Source of the DNA: Tupaia tana
Taxonomy: Eukaryota; Chordata; Mammalia; Scandentia; Tupaiidae
Assembly: GCA_026018925.1 (NCBI GenBank)
Contig: JAKSZU010000005.1
Span: 22,926,779-22,990,778, forward strand
DNA length: 64,000 bases
Reading direction: 5' to 3'
Below the pieces are notes generated by a model, which was not told the origin of the DNA, ran no database searches, and worked only from the letters and a program-made list of their open reading frames with translations. A program made the translations under genes and the position numbers. The number at the start of each line of letters is the position of its first letter. Position 1 is the stretch's first letter. This document shows, in pieces, positions 11,146 through 21,754 of this stretch.

Positions 11146-12265
11146 TGAATTAATTTTTATATGTGACGAGATGAAAGGGTCATTTGTTGAAAAGTATTAT
11201 TTTTAAATGCATAAATAAAATATTAAATGTACTACTATATGGCTATAGTACGCAGCGCTCTCGCTCAGTTTGCACCGCATGTAATTCTGTCGGCACACCG
11301 TTCAGTTTTGTGTGTACGCAATGTGTCCTCACCGCATGACAGGGAGAGGTGACCTGCTATATCCATCTTCCCAGGTTCGCTCTACGTATGTGACAGAGTG
11401 CAGTTAATGTGTGCAGGTTTTGTGGATGTGCTGTGTTGTCTAATTTTAACTAAGGTAGCTTTCATGAAGTTAGCGAGTTGCTTTATAAACTGAGTGAGGA
11501 TCAGGGAACCCCAGCAGTCACCTGTAAGAGGAGAGATGATGGTGGAAGTGAATTGCCAACCTTTCTACAAACTCTGCATTAATTACCCAGTTCACACCAT
11601 TTTCTCCTTTCCCCTGGGCACTTGTGTGTTTCTCTGGGTTCCACAGTCTGCTCAAGCAGAAGGGAGAGGGAAAGCCTGTCATCATTCTGAGCAGAGTGAA
11701 GGAGGGTACCATGTATCAGAATTGCTTTTCAGACTGTGGCTGCAGATAGGCAGGGGGAAAGATGGTGTGGGATGGCAGCCCTTTTTTCCAAGTCTGTTTT
11801 CTAGATTGTTTCCAATAGGCCTGCCTTCCTTGAAGCATGGGCAGCAGAGATATTCATGCCTTCCCTCTCGAGCTGATTGCTGGGGCTTCACGATGTGGGA
11901 ATGAGTGCTTTGGCCAAACAAGACTGCCATCCTTGCTCTTCGCGTCATTAGAGGAACACCTGCTGGGAGCAGGCCCAGGTGAGACATGCATGCATGTGTG
12001 TACCTCTATGTTCACCCACCACATGTATGTCTCCTCACCTGGATGCTCTCCTATCTCTGGGTCTCCACACACCTTGCCCCATTGTCATTCTCTGGGGGTT
12101 CTATCTGAGCCTGAATATGGAAGTTCTGATTATCACATCACCAAGTGGCTAGACTGTGGCCACAGTTAGCAGCCCAAGCATCTGAAAGCCCATTCTGGCC
12201 AGATCAGTGAACTCAAAGGCCTCTCTGCTTTCTACTTGTGCAGAACCTAGGGAGTTGAATGGACT
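11146..12265. other. Unassigned sequence
   Basis: I recognise no repeat or exon with confidence. A CpG-bearing patch lies at 11250-11330 (CGCAGCGCTCTCGCTC and similar). Confidence 0.5.
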
Positions 12266-12267
12266 CT

Positions 12268-12690
12268 AAGGTAGTTTTCTCAATCATGCATACACAGACC
12301 ACGTATATCAGAATCATCCCAATGCTTATGAAAATTCAGATACTGGGAACCAGCAGTTAGCGTAATGGCTATGTCGCTGGACTCCCACGTCGTCGACCAC
12401 GATTCGCGTCCCGGACCCGGTCGCTTAAAACTCACGCTGGGCGCGTGTGCGTGCGTGCCCAAGATCCCGAGAGGAGAATGGAGGAGAAGGGATTGCGGCG
12501 TGGCCATCCCCCCTGGGGGGTGATTTCTCACTTTCTGTCTCTCTGTCTCTCTCTGTCTGTCTGGTGAGCGCATGCGCCCTATAGCAAAAATCTCTCCAAA
12601 AAAAAAAAAAAATATTCAGATACTTCTGGCCTATCTGAAGAATTATTGAATCAGGTAGGGACAAGGGATTGAGGACCTATGGTTCAATAA
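12268..12690 (+). mobile_element. MER5A-like hAT MITE split by a SINE
   Basis: TATCAGAATCATCCCAATGC (12307) and, after the inserted SINE, TATCTGAAGAATTATTGAAT (12632) correspond to the middle of the familiar MER5-type element. It is non-autonomous, with no coding capacity. Confidence 0.5.
12345..12614 (+). mobile_element. tRNA-SINE, type A2
   Basis: This is a full-length, CpG-rich copy with B box ATTCGCGTCCC. The flanking duplication ATTCAGATACT is perfect (12334-12344, 12615-12625). Confidence 0.96.
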
Positions 12691-13637
12691 ATGCTCCAGT
12701 TAGTTAGTAAAGAAAAGTGTCTTAAATGTCAAAGCTTTCCATGGACTGGTCCAAGGGTTGGTAAGGAAGGCTATGGAACTGTCCAGGTTGTGATTATAGG
12801 TGCTACTGTGGCACTAGATATTTTATACCATATGGACCTTATTATTTTTATAATCATTGAATTTCAGAGTTTAAAGGAACCTCACTGCTCATTATATATG
12901 AAAAAGAAAAATAAAGGCCAAAAGAAGTGTAGTGACTTGGCCAAGAAACCTATTTTTCTTTATTCCCCTGCCTATTTAATGGCATATCCATATAAACCAC
13001 CAAAATGGAACCCACAGGGACAACAGAGTTTTACCCAAAGATAAAGCAATTTGCTGAAAGAAGAGCTAAAGGAAAAGAGGGGAAGAAAGAGTTACATGCC
13101 AGGTAGCTTTTGAATTCATCAAAAATGCAAACGAATTTCCTCTGATATCATAGAATATTCTAGGATAAATACAAGATGCTGACATAAACACATGTCTGTG
13201 AAACTTGTTTTGCTTGGCATTGTGACTTAGCTTAAATTGTGCAATTTGATCTTAGTAGAAACTATGTATTTAAAAGCTCTTATACGTCTCTGAAATTTTC
13301 TTCTTTGGTGTTTAAAAATTTATCTTATCCAAGATACTTGGATACCTTAGAGTCTGAGTCCTACACTTTAGCAAAAGGAAATAATGAAAAAATACTTGAA
13401 GAGCTGTATCTTTAAGCTAGGAAGTAATTGTTTTATTTATAGAGAGTTACATGAATAAAAGGAAGACACTAATGAGGAATTTTTAGCCCTGAAGGCATTA
13501 TTTATGCTCATCATGACCTTAATTACTTTCCCAGTAAGCATCATGTAATAGAAATGGTGTAAATCATTACATCATGTAATGTAATGGTCCAGATATATGT
13601 AGGGTACAAGATTAGAAACTTTTCTTTTTTTAAAATT
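12691..13637. other. Mostly unassigned; possible old MIR/L2-like patch
   Basis: Around 12855-12955, GAATTTCAGAGTTTAAAGG and AGTGACTTGGCCAAG vaguely recall ancient MIR/L2-type sequence. The rest is AT-rich and unrecognised. Confidence 0.35.
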
Positions 13638-13896
13638 CTTTTCTTTTTTTTTTTTTTGGAGAGGTTTTTGCTACAGGGCGCGTGTGCTCGCCAGAAAGAG
13701 AGAGACAGAAAGCAAGAAATCACCCCCCAGAGGGAATGGCCACGCCACAATCCCTTCTCCTCCATTCTCCTCTTGGGATCTTGGGCATGGACGCACACAC
13801 GCCCAGCGTGAGTTTAAGCCACTGGGTCCGGGACTTGAACCGCGGTCGACTATATAGGAGTCCAGCGACATAGCCATTATGCTAACTGCTGGTCCC
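13638..13896 (-). mobile_element. tRNA-SINE, type A1
   Basis: GGAGAGGTTTTTGCTACAGG follows the poly(T), and the end is CTAACTGCTGGTCCC. A short stretch of the (GACA)n region is deleted relative to consensus. Confidence 0.95.
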
Positions 13897-13970
13897 AGGA
13901 AATTTTCTTTTTTTTATGCTGGTATGTAAAAAAGAACTGAATAGCTCTTGTCCAGAATGATAATAATATA

Positions 13971-14088
13971 TGAGGGCACTTTCTTAAATTCATGAAAAAA
14001 ATATGAGTTTATTTTGGTTTAACTTTTTATTTTGAAATCCATGCATAGTCTTCATAATATTTTCCCATAAACTTTTAAAGACCCCCAT
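13971..14088 (+). mobile_element. Mariner-like palindromic MITE
   Basis: Ends TGAGGGCACTTTCTTAAATTC and CTTTTAAAGACCCCC are roughly inverted copies around GAAATCCATGCATAG. A related piece lies in reverse at 63358-63440. This matches a common short mammalian DNA transposon, but I cannot assign a family name. Confidence 0.5.
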
Positions 14089-14145
14089 TCAAGTAAATTG
14101 GTGTTTTCTGGAAATAAATTTTTTTTTAAAGAATTATTTTATTTG

Positions 14146-14277
14146 GGGCCTAAGGGTGCTAGACTCCCACATGGTTGACCATGGTTCGAGTCCTGTACCT
14201 GTTGGCTTACTTTTTCACTTTCCCTCTCTCTCTCACTCTGTCCTTCTCTGGTCAAATTAAAATAAATAAATAAATAG
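14146..14277 (+). mobile_element. tRNA-SINE, type B, nested, short head
   Basis: GGGGCCTAAGGGTGCTAGAC lacks the usual AGCAGGTGGCGTGGTGGTTA part, so the A box is lost. The tail is GGTCAAATTAAAATAAATAA. Confidence 0.85.
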
Positions 14278-14351
14278 GACCAGCAGGTGGCGTGGTGGTT
14301 AAGGTGCTGGACATTCCCACATAGCTACTATGGTTCAAGTCCTGGATCTGG

Positions 14352-14387
<36 letters not shown>

Positions 14388-14476
14388 GTCAAATTAAAAT
14401 AAATGAATGGATAAATAAAAATTAACCAAAAATAAATAAATAAATAAAGTTAAATAAAATAATTCTTTATAAAGAG
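14278..14476 (+). mobile_element. tRNA-SINE, type B, nested
   Basis: GGACCAGCAGGTGGCGTGGT opens a complete head. A (TC)n block and the full type B tail (AAAGTTAAATAAAATAATTC) follow. Confidence 0.88.
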
Positions 14477-14598
14477 AGAGAGAGAGAGAGAGAGAGAGTG
14501 AGAAAGCAAGTCACCAGGTCTGGGACTCACACTGCGATCGGCCATGTGGGAGTCCAGTGCCCTTAACCACCGCGCCACCTGCTGGCCCCTGGAAATAA

Positions 14599-15255
14599 GT
14601 TTTACAAGGCAATATGCCAGCTGATGTTCATGAGCTTGTGCTCATAATATTTTTGAAGTCAAAAGTAATGAGAAATGCTGCTGTTGCCTTGTTTTGTGAC
14701 ATAAATTCATCGTTACGCAGTGCCCTTTATAAGCATGTTCCAGGTAAATGTGTGACAACGTGGGGGAGACATGCAGAAAGGATGAAATGGCGTGTATTAA
14801 TTTGTACTACTTTGTTTGCAAGTGACAGAAACTTAAGTGCTGGCTCCTAGAAATGGCTTGAGAGAAAGTTAGTTCCTCAACCCATTCATCTCCATCACCC
14901 TTCCGAAAACACCTTCAGTGAAAACTGTATTCGCCACAGCTTCAAGATTCTATCTCCCATTTAAAAAAATCCTTTCTATGTAAACATTCTAGATTACCTT
15001 CAGTAAAAGGGAATTTATTCAAACATATCAAGTCTAGTGTTTAGCCTGGGCTTTAGAAAAGCCTGAATTAATCAGGTCGACAATATTCGCAGAATCTCTT
15101 TGCTAGCTAAGAGGGTCTCCAAAATCATGCCAAGATGACTTTTGTAAACATGTATCTTCCTCATAGCTCAAGCTCAAGACATCTGTCGTCATTATCTATC
15201 TGTGCCTCTTAAAGCCTTTTGATTGGTCCTACTCGAATCATGTGATCACCTCTTG
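14599..15255. other. Unassigned sequence
   Basis: I see no recognisable repeat or gene. It continues the sequence that was split at the duplicated CTGGAAATAA. Confidence 0.5.
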
Positions 15256-15267
15256 CTAATACAGGTT

Positions 15268-15303
15268 TCTTTTTCTTTCTCTCTCTCTTTCTCTCTCTCT
15301 TTC

Positions 15304-15373
<70 letters not shown>

Positions 15374-15510
15374 TTCCTTCCTTCCTTCCTTCCTTCCTTC
15401 CTTCCTTCCTTCCTTCCTTCCTCCCTCCCTCCCTCCCTCCCTCCCTCCCTCTCTCTTTCTTTCTTCTTTCTTTCTTTCTTCTTCCTCTTTCTTTCTTCCT
15501 CTTTCTTTTC
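15268..15510 (+). repeat. Long layered pyrimidine microsatellite
   Basis: An uninterrupted C/T tract of roughly 240 bases. (CT)n/(TTTC)n comes first (to about 15370), then (TTCC)n (to about 15420), then (TCCC)n (to about 15450), then irregular TTTC/TTCC. The apparent reading frames on both strands are artefacts of the repeat. Confidence 0.98.
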
Positions 15511-15544
15511 CAATAAAAGCAGTTTCAACTATAATAAATCAAAG

Positions 15545-16440
15545 AAATGCTAAGGAAATTTGCTTAAAACTTAAAACCAGGGGGGACCAGCAGGTAGCGT
15601 AATGGTTGTGTTGCTGGACTCCCATTTAGTCGACCGCAGTTCGAGTCCCGGACCCGGTGGCTTAAACTCACGCCGGGTGCGTGTGTGTGCGTGCCCAAGA
15701 TCCCGAGAGGAGACTGGAGGAGAGGGGATTGTGGCATGGCCATCCCCCTGGGGGGTGATTTCTCGCTTTCTGTCTCTCTGTCTCCCTCTGTCTGTCTGGC
15801 GAGCGCACGTGCCCTATAGCAAAAACCTCTCGGAAAAAAACAAAAACAAACAAACAAAAAAACTTAAAGCCAGGAAACAGATTAGGATTCTGTTCAAATA
15901 GTAGATACATGAATCTATCGACAGCTCAAGACAAAAGTCCTTAAAACCAGAAAACAAAGCCTTGAAGAAAATCAGTAATGTTTTAGTCAAAAGTCATAAA
16001 ATGCTATTTCACCAGTTCAGTCTCATGTACTTAATCTATCTTCTGTTGTGGTTTGATCTTCCCAATTAAATTCTGGAATATAATATTCAACTCCAGACTT
16101 GTCCCTATGATTAAGTTGGCCATTTTCTTAGTTTTTGAACTCTTCTTTCTCTGTGTCTGTATTTAATTCTCCCTAAAGAACTTCTTGGAGATCTGGTCTG
16201 GTGTTGATAAATTCTTTCAGGTTTTGTTTATCTGAGAATGTTCTTGTCTTTTCTTCCCATATGAAGGATAATCTTGCTAGGTACAGTATTCTTGGTTGAA
16301 ATAACTTTTCCCTTAACACGTTGAATATATTTTCCCATTCTTTCCTCACTTGCACTGTTTCTGATGAGAGGTCTGCTGTTAGCCTGATGGGATAGGCTTT
16401 GTGGGTAACTCGCCATTCTTCCCTTGCCAATCTTAGCTCC
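15545..16440 (-). mobile_element. LINE-1: ORF1 C-terminal end and inter-ORF region
   Basis: On the minus strand, 16430-16173 encodes the C-terminal domain of an L1 ORF1 protein, the RNA-binding chaperone of the retrotransposon. The motif PIRLTADLSSETVQVRKEW is recognisable, followed by QPRILY and a FINTRP-like end. The downstream part (16150-15545) is the spacer before ORF2 and matches 39930-40270 and 63850-64000. The upstream part of ORF1 is missing beyond about 16440. The fragment carries a type A1 SINE and is non-functional. Confidence 0.85.
15583..15858 (+). mobile_element. tRNA-SINE, type A1
   Basis: The element opens GGGACCAGCAGGTAGCG and has B box GGTTCGAGTCC-like AGTTCGAGTCC. It ends CCTATAGCAAAAACCTCTCGG plus an AAAC tail. 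AAAACTTAAA is repeated on both sides. Confidence 0.95.
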
Positions 16441-16814
16441 TCTGGCCACTCCTTGGAAGAAAGGCAGAACTATCATACAGTTAGCCTTTCCTGTCAAATC
16501 TACTACTCCCTAGTAGAGCGGTTCATGAAATATGAAAATGTAGCAGATATCCAGTGACTATATAATTGAGATAAAACTTCAGAATTTAATAAAATATGAG
16601 TTTTCACTCATTTTGTATATGAGAGTGCATATATCAAAATTGTAATTGCCTTGTTGGTCTTTGGTCAGCAGATGTGAGAGAAAATATCGATGTTTGATTA
16701 AAGCCTTTCATTCTGTTTATATAAAAGTATGTCTTTTGGTTGGTGCTGTCTAAAATATATATTTTTTTATCTTTACTTCTCTGTTGAAAGACCTCTTGGA
16801 GATGTAGGTGAATC
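16441..16814. other. Unassigned AT-rich sequence
   Basis: I see nothing recognisable. Confidence 0.5.
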
Positions 16815-17055
16815 CAGTAATTATGAGTGTGGTCACTGGGCCCAGACAGTAAGAGCTCGCGTTCTGGCTCTACTTACTACCTACCTGGCTGATCTTGGGG
16901 GTTGTTTAACTTCTCTACCTTGACACTCCTCATCTACAAAACAGTCATAATCTTCTCTCTTCGCATTGTTACCAAAACTAAAGGAGAAAATACAAGTAAC
17001 GCTTTCGGCTTATTGTTGGACACTGAGAAGGCACTTAAAATGCTAGCTAGTGTCA
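16815..17055 (+). mobile_element. MIR SINE (ancient)
   Basis: The order is characteristic: CAGTAAGAGCTCGCGTTCTG, a CCTACCTGGCTGATCTTGGG core, TCATCTACAAAACAGTCATA, then GGCACTTAAAATGCTAG. Confidence 0.75.
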
Positions 17056-17304
17056 TAGTTGTTACAAAACTGGCTTATCTGCATTAGCCTAGTTCATTTG
17101 TCAAGTTGCTGTGTTAGCTGTTAAGTTCCCTGACTCTCTGCAGCTGAGATGCGTTTCCTGAAGAGGCACTGTTCTCTGCTATGAGGACACCCCTTCCGTT
17201 CCTCCAGCTGTCTGCCAGAAGCACTGGCTTTGACCCCGCTCACGTTCATCCCGCACACGTGTTCAGACAAGTGGAGTTAGAATTCCCGACCAATGATCCC
17301 TACT
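17056..17304. other. Unassigned sequence
   Basis: I see nothing recognisable. Confidence 0.45.
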
Positions 17305-17400
17305 GCGGGGGTGGGTGATTTCTCACTTTCTGTCTCTCTGTCTCTCTGTCTCTCTGAGGCAAGCACTCAAGCCCTATAGCAAAAATCTCTCTTAAATAAA
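17305..17400 (+). mobile_element. tRNA-SINE, type A, 3' fragment
   Basis: Only the GGGTGATTTCTCACTTTCTG to CCCTATAGCAAAAATCTCTC part is present. The tRNA-like head and first body half are missing. Confidence 0.85.
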
Positions 17401-17549
17401 AGAATTCTGGGCCAATGGACTCACTATATTCCTGCACTTCATGTCAGAAGACGCTTTTTCTTATTGTATTGTAAGAAGTTTGAAAGACACCAAAAAGCGT
17501 AAAGAAGGAAATAAAAATCACTATCCAGATGTAATTACTGTGAACATTT

Positions 17550-17616
17550 AAAAAAGGAATTATTTATTTAATTTTATTTATTATTTTAAAATTTGTTATA
17601 GGGCATGTGTGCTCAC

Positions 17617-17654
<38 letters not shown>

Positions 17655-17734
17655 AAGCTGCCAGTTCTGGGGCTCAAGTCATAGTCAGCCACATGTGAGT
17701 CCAGTGCCCTCACCACCATGCCACATGCTGGCCC
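17550..17734 (-). mobile_element. tRNA-SINE, type B with (GA)n
   Basis: AAGGAATTATTTATTTAATT is the complement of the type B tail. About 17 GA units lie at 17620-17654. The perfect 15-bp duplication TTACTGTGAACATTT is at 17535-17549 and 17735-17749. Confidence 0.93.
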
Positions 17735-17949
17735 TTACTGTGAACATTTTAATACCTCTGCCAATACATATGGATACAGTTATTTATTTAGATATATTTA
17801 ACCTATAGGTAAAATGAATCAGAACAATATGTAGTTTTTGTATTGATTCTTTCTTCAATAAATACTTAATATTTTCTCAAACCCTTAAATATCTTCAAAA
17901 ATTGTTTTTAAAGAGTATCGGGTTATTTTTAGAAAGAACTTTAAGTTGC

Positions 17950-18041
17950 GGCCAGCAGGTGGCATGGTGATTAAGGGTACTGGACTCCCACATGGCTGAC
18001 TGTGGTTCGAGTCCTGGACCTGGTGCCTTGCTTTCTCACTT

Positions 18042-18101
<60 letters not shown>

Positions 18102-18165
18102 TCCCTCTCTGGTCAAATTAAAATAAATAAAATAAAATAAAATAAAATAAAATAATTGTTTTAAA
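17950..18165 (+). mobile_element. tRNA-SINE, type B with (TC)n(AC)n
   Basis: CGGCCAGCAGGTGGCATGG opens the head. TC and AC microsatellites (18040-18100) replace the usual C/T stretch, then GGTCAAATTAAAATAAATAA follows. Confidence 0.9.
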
Positions 18166-18177
18166 AAACTTTGACTT

Positions 18178-18439
18178 GGGACCAGCAGTTAGCATAATGG
18201 CTATGTTGCTGGACTCCCACGTAGCCGACCGCGGTTTGCGTCCCGGACCCGGTGGCTTAAAACTCACACCAGGCATGTGTGCGTGTGTGCCCAAGATCCC
18301 GAGAGGAGCATGGAGAAGAAGGGATTGCGGCATGGGAGTGATTTCTCACTTTCCGTCTCTCTGTCTCTCTCTGTCTGTCTGGTAAGCACACGCGCCTTTT
18401 AGCAAAAACCTCTCTAAAAAAAAAAAAAAAAAAAAAAAA
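18178..18439 (+). mobile_element. tRNA-SINE, type A2 with internal loss
   Basis: GGGACCAGCAGTTAGCATAATGG starts it. The C6-T-G6 core is deleted (GCGGCATGGGAGTGATTTC). The long A-tail is followed by AACTTTGACTT, which also precedes the element. Confidence 0.93.
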
Positions 18440-18535
18440 AAACTTTGACTTATTTGCTCATTCTCTTGTTATTGGATTTATTTTACAGGTTTTTGCTACT
18501 ATATATAACTTTATTATAAATGAAGTTTACATATA

Positions 18536-18732
18536 TTTTTTCTTTTAGTTTCCCATAGGGCACATACACTCACTGGAAAGAGACAGCGAGGGTGAGAGAC
18601 ACGTGATAAAACACCCCCTTGGGAGATGACATACCTTAATCCCTTCTTCTCCACTCTCCTCTTGGGATTTTGGGCACACATGCACATGTTTCTGGTGTGT
18701 TTTCAAGGGCTGGGTCTGAGGTTCAAACTAGG
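18536..18732 (-). mobile_element. tRNA-SINE, type A, head missing
   Basis: CCATAGGGCACATACACTC to GTGTTTTCAAGGGCTGGGTC is minus-strand SINE. It stops abruptly at the join with a plus-strand fragment. Confidence 0.8.
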
Positions 18733-18925
18733 GACGCGTGTGTGTGCATGCCCAAGATCCTGAGAGGAGAATGGAGAAGGGATTGCGGCGTGGCCATCCC
18801 CTCTGGGGGGGTGATTTCTCGCTTTCTGTCTCTCTGTCTCTCTCTGTCTGTCTGGCGAGTGCAAGTGCCCTATAACAAAAACCTCTCCCCTTCAAAAAAA
18901 TTTCAAAAAATAAAAAATAAAAACC
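18733..18925 (+). mobile_element. tRNA-SINE, type A, 5' truncated
   Basis: The element begins inside the body (GACGCGTGTGTGTGCATGCC). It retains a CpG-bearing, near-consensus 3' half ending AACAAAAACCTCTCC. Confidence 0.88.
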
Positions 18926-18941
18926 GAATATGACTTACAGG

Positions 18942-19104
18942 GGCCAGCAGATGGCATGATGGCTGAGGCACTGGCCTCCCTCATAGTCAACAATGGTTTC
19001 ACTTCTGGACATGGTGGCTTGCTTTCTCACTTTCCTTCTCTCTCTCTCTGTGTCTCTCTCTGGTCAAATTTAAGAATAATAATAATAAATAAAATTTAAA
19101 AATG
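18942..19104 (+). mobile_element. tRNA-SINE, type B
   Basis: GGGGCCAGCAGATGGCATGA opens the head. It ends TCTGGTCAAATTTAAGAATAA plus (AAT)n. Confidence 0.9.
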
Positions 19105-19289
19105 TAAATTATGGATTTTGGAGCTATTATGAATAAAGCTGCTATTAATGTTCTTTTATTTACTTGGTTAGATTTCTCTTTCAGTATTGAGTTACACACG
19201 TTGTGTACATATTCTAGACACCTATCTTCTGTCAGATGTATGCATGGTGAATATTTCCTCCCAGTCTGTGTCTTGCCTATTCATTTTCT

Positions 19290-19556
19290 TTTTTTTTTTT
19301 TTTTAATTTAAAATTTTTAAGGGAGATTTTTACTATAGGGTGCATGTGCTCAACAGAGAGACAGAGACAGAAAGCAGGAAATCACTTCCCAGGGGATGGC
19401 CACACCACAATTCCTTCTCCTCCATTCTCCTCTCAGGATTTTGACCATGCACACACATGCGCCTGGAGTGAATTTTAAGATGCTGGGTCCAGGACTTGAA
19501 TTATGGTCAACTACATGGGAGTCCAGTGACATAACCATTACACCACCTGCTCATCT
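19290..19556 (-). mobile_element. tRNA-SINE, type A, diverged
   Basis: TTTTTACTATAGGGTGCATG follows the T-run. The head end CCACCTGCTCATCTC is degraded. Confidence 0.88.
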
Positions 19557-19557
19557 C

Positions 19558-19811
19558 TCTTTTATTTTCTTTTAGAGAGATTTTTGCTATAGGGTGTGTG
19601 TACTTGCCAGAGAGATAAAGAGACACAAAGTGAGAAATCATCCCCCCGGGAGGATGGCCATGGTGTAATCCTTTCTCCTTCATTCTCCTCTCGGAATCTT
19701 GGGCACGCATGCACTTGTGCCCGGTGTGAGTTTTAAGCCCGAGTCTGGGACTCATATTGTGCTCGACCCTGTGGGAGTCCAGTGACAACCATTACACCAT
19801 CTGCTGGTTCC
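19558..19811 (-). mobile_element. tRNA-SINE, type A
   Basis: AGAGAGATTTTTGCTATAGG starts it and ACACCATCTGCTGGTTCC ends it. It abuts the preceding SINE directly. Confidence 0.9.
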
Positions 19812-19839
19812 TTTATTTTTTAAAGTTCCTTTTAACAGC

Positions 19840-20056
19840 CTTTATTTGTTAATATGATTTCTTCTGAGAAGCAGGTATCTCCAACAAGATCTTCACACCA
19901 CTATACACCCACTCCCTCTGCTGCCAGGGTCACAGGCGTACGTAGGTGCCTGGTATATCTGCGAAGACTTCAGGGTGGGAGCCCAGGACTTCCCGGGTGG
20001 CTACAGCATCGGGGAGCACCATGATACTGTTGAGACACCACTGGCCACCGGTTCAT
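19840..20056 (-). mobile_element. tRNA-SINE, type C
   Basis: The body CTGGTATATCTGCGAAGACTT and the end GTTGAGACACCACTGGCCACC (head complement) parallel the copy at 51003. The tail is poorly defined. Confidence 0.55.
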
Positions 20057-20063
20057 TCTCTTG

Positions 20064-20340
20064 TTTTGTTTTGTTTTTGTAAGACTTTTGCCATGGGGTG
20101 CCTATGCTTGCCAGAGAGAAAGAGAGGCAGACTAAGAGAGGGAAAGTGAGAAATCATCCCTCGGGGGGTGGGGGTGGGGGTTGTTCATGCCTCAATCTCT
20201 TCTCCTCCACTCTCCTTGGGATTCTGGGCACATGCACACTCGTGTCTGGTATGATTTTCAAGCTGCCAGGTCCAAGAATCAAACCTCAGTCAGCCATGTG
20301 GGAGTTCTGTACCTTAATCACTATGACGCCTGCTGGCCCC
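20064..20340 (-). mobile_element. tRNA-SINE, type A, diverged
   Basis: TTTTGTTTTTGTAAGACTTTT is the tail. The body carries an expanded GGGGGTGGGGGTGGGGG tract. It ends CGCCTGCTGGCCCC. Confidence 0.88.
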
Positions 20341-20354
20341 TGATGGTGTCTTTT

Positions 20355-20625
20355 TAAAACAAAATTTAGAGGTTTTTGCCTTAGGGCCTGTGCACTCACA
20401 AGAGAGAGAGAGAGAAAGAGAGAGACAGAGGCAGGGAGACGGAAAGTGTGAAATCACCCCGTGGGGGTGGCCATGCTGCAATCCCTTCTCCATTCTCCTT
20501 CTGGGATCTTGGGCATGCATGAACATGCGCCCGGCGTGATATTCAAGCCACCGGGTTTGGGACTCAAACTGCAGTCGGCCATGTGGGAGTCTAGTGATGT
20601 AATCGCTACACCATCTGCTATCCCC
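20355..20625 (-). mobile_element. tRNA-SINE, type A, diverged
   Basis: AATTTAGAGGTTTTTGCCTT begins it. TGATGGTGTCTTTT (20341) and TGACGGTGTCTTTT (20626) are its target duplication. The head is slightly damaged (ATCTGCTATCCCC). Confidence 0.9.
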
Positions 20626-21171
20626 TGACGGTGTCTTTTAATGAGGAAAATTTTATTTCTGATGATGTTCAAATGACAAATGTTTTTTTGGTTTTTTTGT
20701 GGGTGGTCCTTTCTGTATCCTGTATATGAAATCTTTTCTCCAATATTTCCTTCTAGAAGCTTTGTAAAACTAAGCTTTGTATGCTTAGTTTTTTACATTT
20801 GAGTTCATGATCTATTCTGAGTTAATTAGGTCTGTGGCTAAGGGGTCAAAGCTTATTTTTTTCCCCTCCATATGGCTATCAAAATGTTGCAGCAACATTT
20901 ATTGACAAGAGCATCTTCCGTGCATTTGTCAAAATTAGTTAACGTATGCGTATGAATCTAGCTCTGGACTCTGTACTTCATTTCAATCATTTTCAGATCA
21001 TTTCAATGATTTGTCTGTTCATATGCCTATAACACATTGTCCTGATTAGATTAGTATTATAGGAAAACTTGAGGTCAAGTAGGGGAAATCCTTCAACTTT
21101 GTTCTCTGGGAGCCCATATGTCTTGTTTTCAATGTGGAGATCTTGTATTTCTTTCATTTTTTAAATTTGTT

Positions 21172-21427
21172 TGTTATTTTAGTTTTTGCTATAGGGAACA
21201 TATGCTTGCCAGAGACCGAGAGAACGGAGGTGAGAAATCTTCCCCAGCCCAGGGGACTGGCAGCACTAAAATCCCTTCTCCTTTATTGCCCTCTTGGGGT
21301 TTGAGCGCACGCGCGTGTGCATGCACACACAGCATAATTTTTTGAGCTGCCAGGTCCTGGACTCGAACCATATAGTCAAGTATGTGAGATCCAGCCTCCT
21401 TAACCACCACACCACTGGCTGGTCTCT
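21172..21427 (-). mobile_element. tRNA-SINE, type A, old
   Basis: TTTTTGCTATAGGGAACATATG starts the tail and CACCACTGGCTGGTCTC ends the head. Confidence 0.85.
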
Positions 21428-21534
21428 TAATTGTTTTATAAAATACATTTTATAAGATTATGGTATAATTGTAAATAATATTATTAAATTTAAATTGTTT
21501 GCTGTCCTTTCTGATATGTTGCATTTCCCAAAAT

Positions 21535-21752
21535 GGCGGCAACAACGTTGCCAATTGTAGGCCACCCCAGAATCTTGCCACTGTCTCATCAAGAGATGGA
21601 GCCTCTTTATTTTCTTGTTGGTCTGACTCGCCTCCCTGGCTGTCTTAACAAACAGGATGTGGCGCCACAAGCTTTCCAAGGCTTGGTTAGAAAAACTGAC
21701 ACAGCTTCTACCAGGTACCATCTCTTAAGACATTGATCCTCAGAACTCAGCT
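21535..21752 (+). mobile_element. MLT1-like MaLR LTR fragment
   Basis: CAAGAGATGGAGCCTCTTTA (21589), GACTCGCCTCCCTGGCTG and the following ACAGGATGTGGCGCC to ACACAGCTTCTACC order resemble the middle of MLT1-type LTRs. Ends are not defined. Confidence 0.55.
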
Positions 21753-21754
21753 GC

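Larger units (their letters stand above)
14118..14588 (-). mobile_element. tRNA-SINE, type B, split by two plus-strand type B copies
   Basis: The tail TTTAAAGAATTATTTTATTT (from 14127) and the remainder (14477-14588, ending CACCTGCTGGCCCC) belong to one element. CTGGAAATAA flanks the whole block at 14108-14117 and 14589-14598. Confidence 0.85.
19105..21171 (-). mobile_element. LINE-1 (older L1M-like) 3'/ORF2 fragment, interrupted
   Basis: The pieces at 19105-19289 and 20626-21171 follow one old L1 in order on the minus strand. Plus-strand landmarks are GAGCTATTATGAATAAAGCTG (19120), CTCCCAGTCTGTGTCTTGCC (19258) and TGATCTATTCTGAGTTAATT (20808). Five SINEs fill 19290-20625. All frames are broken. 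Confidence 0.75.

Noticed and set aside
11837..12169. 110-codon frame in unassigned sequence
   Set aside because: No domain, no splice signals in frame, and overlapping frames of similar length on both strands.
15223..15528. Repetitive SFLSF and KERKK frames on both strands
   Set aside because: Translation of a tetranucleotide microsatellite, not protein-coding.
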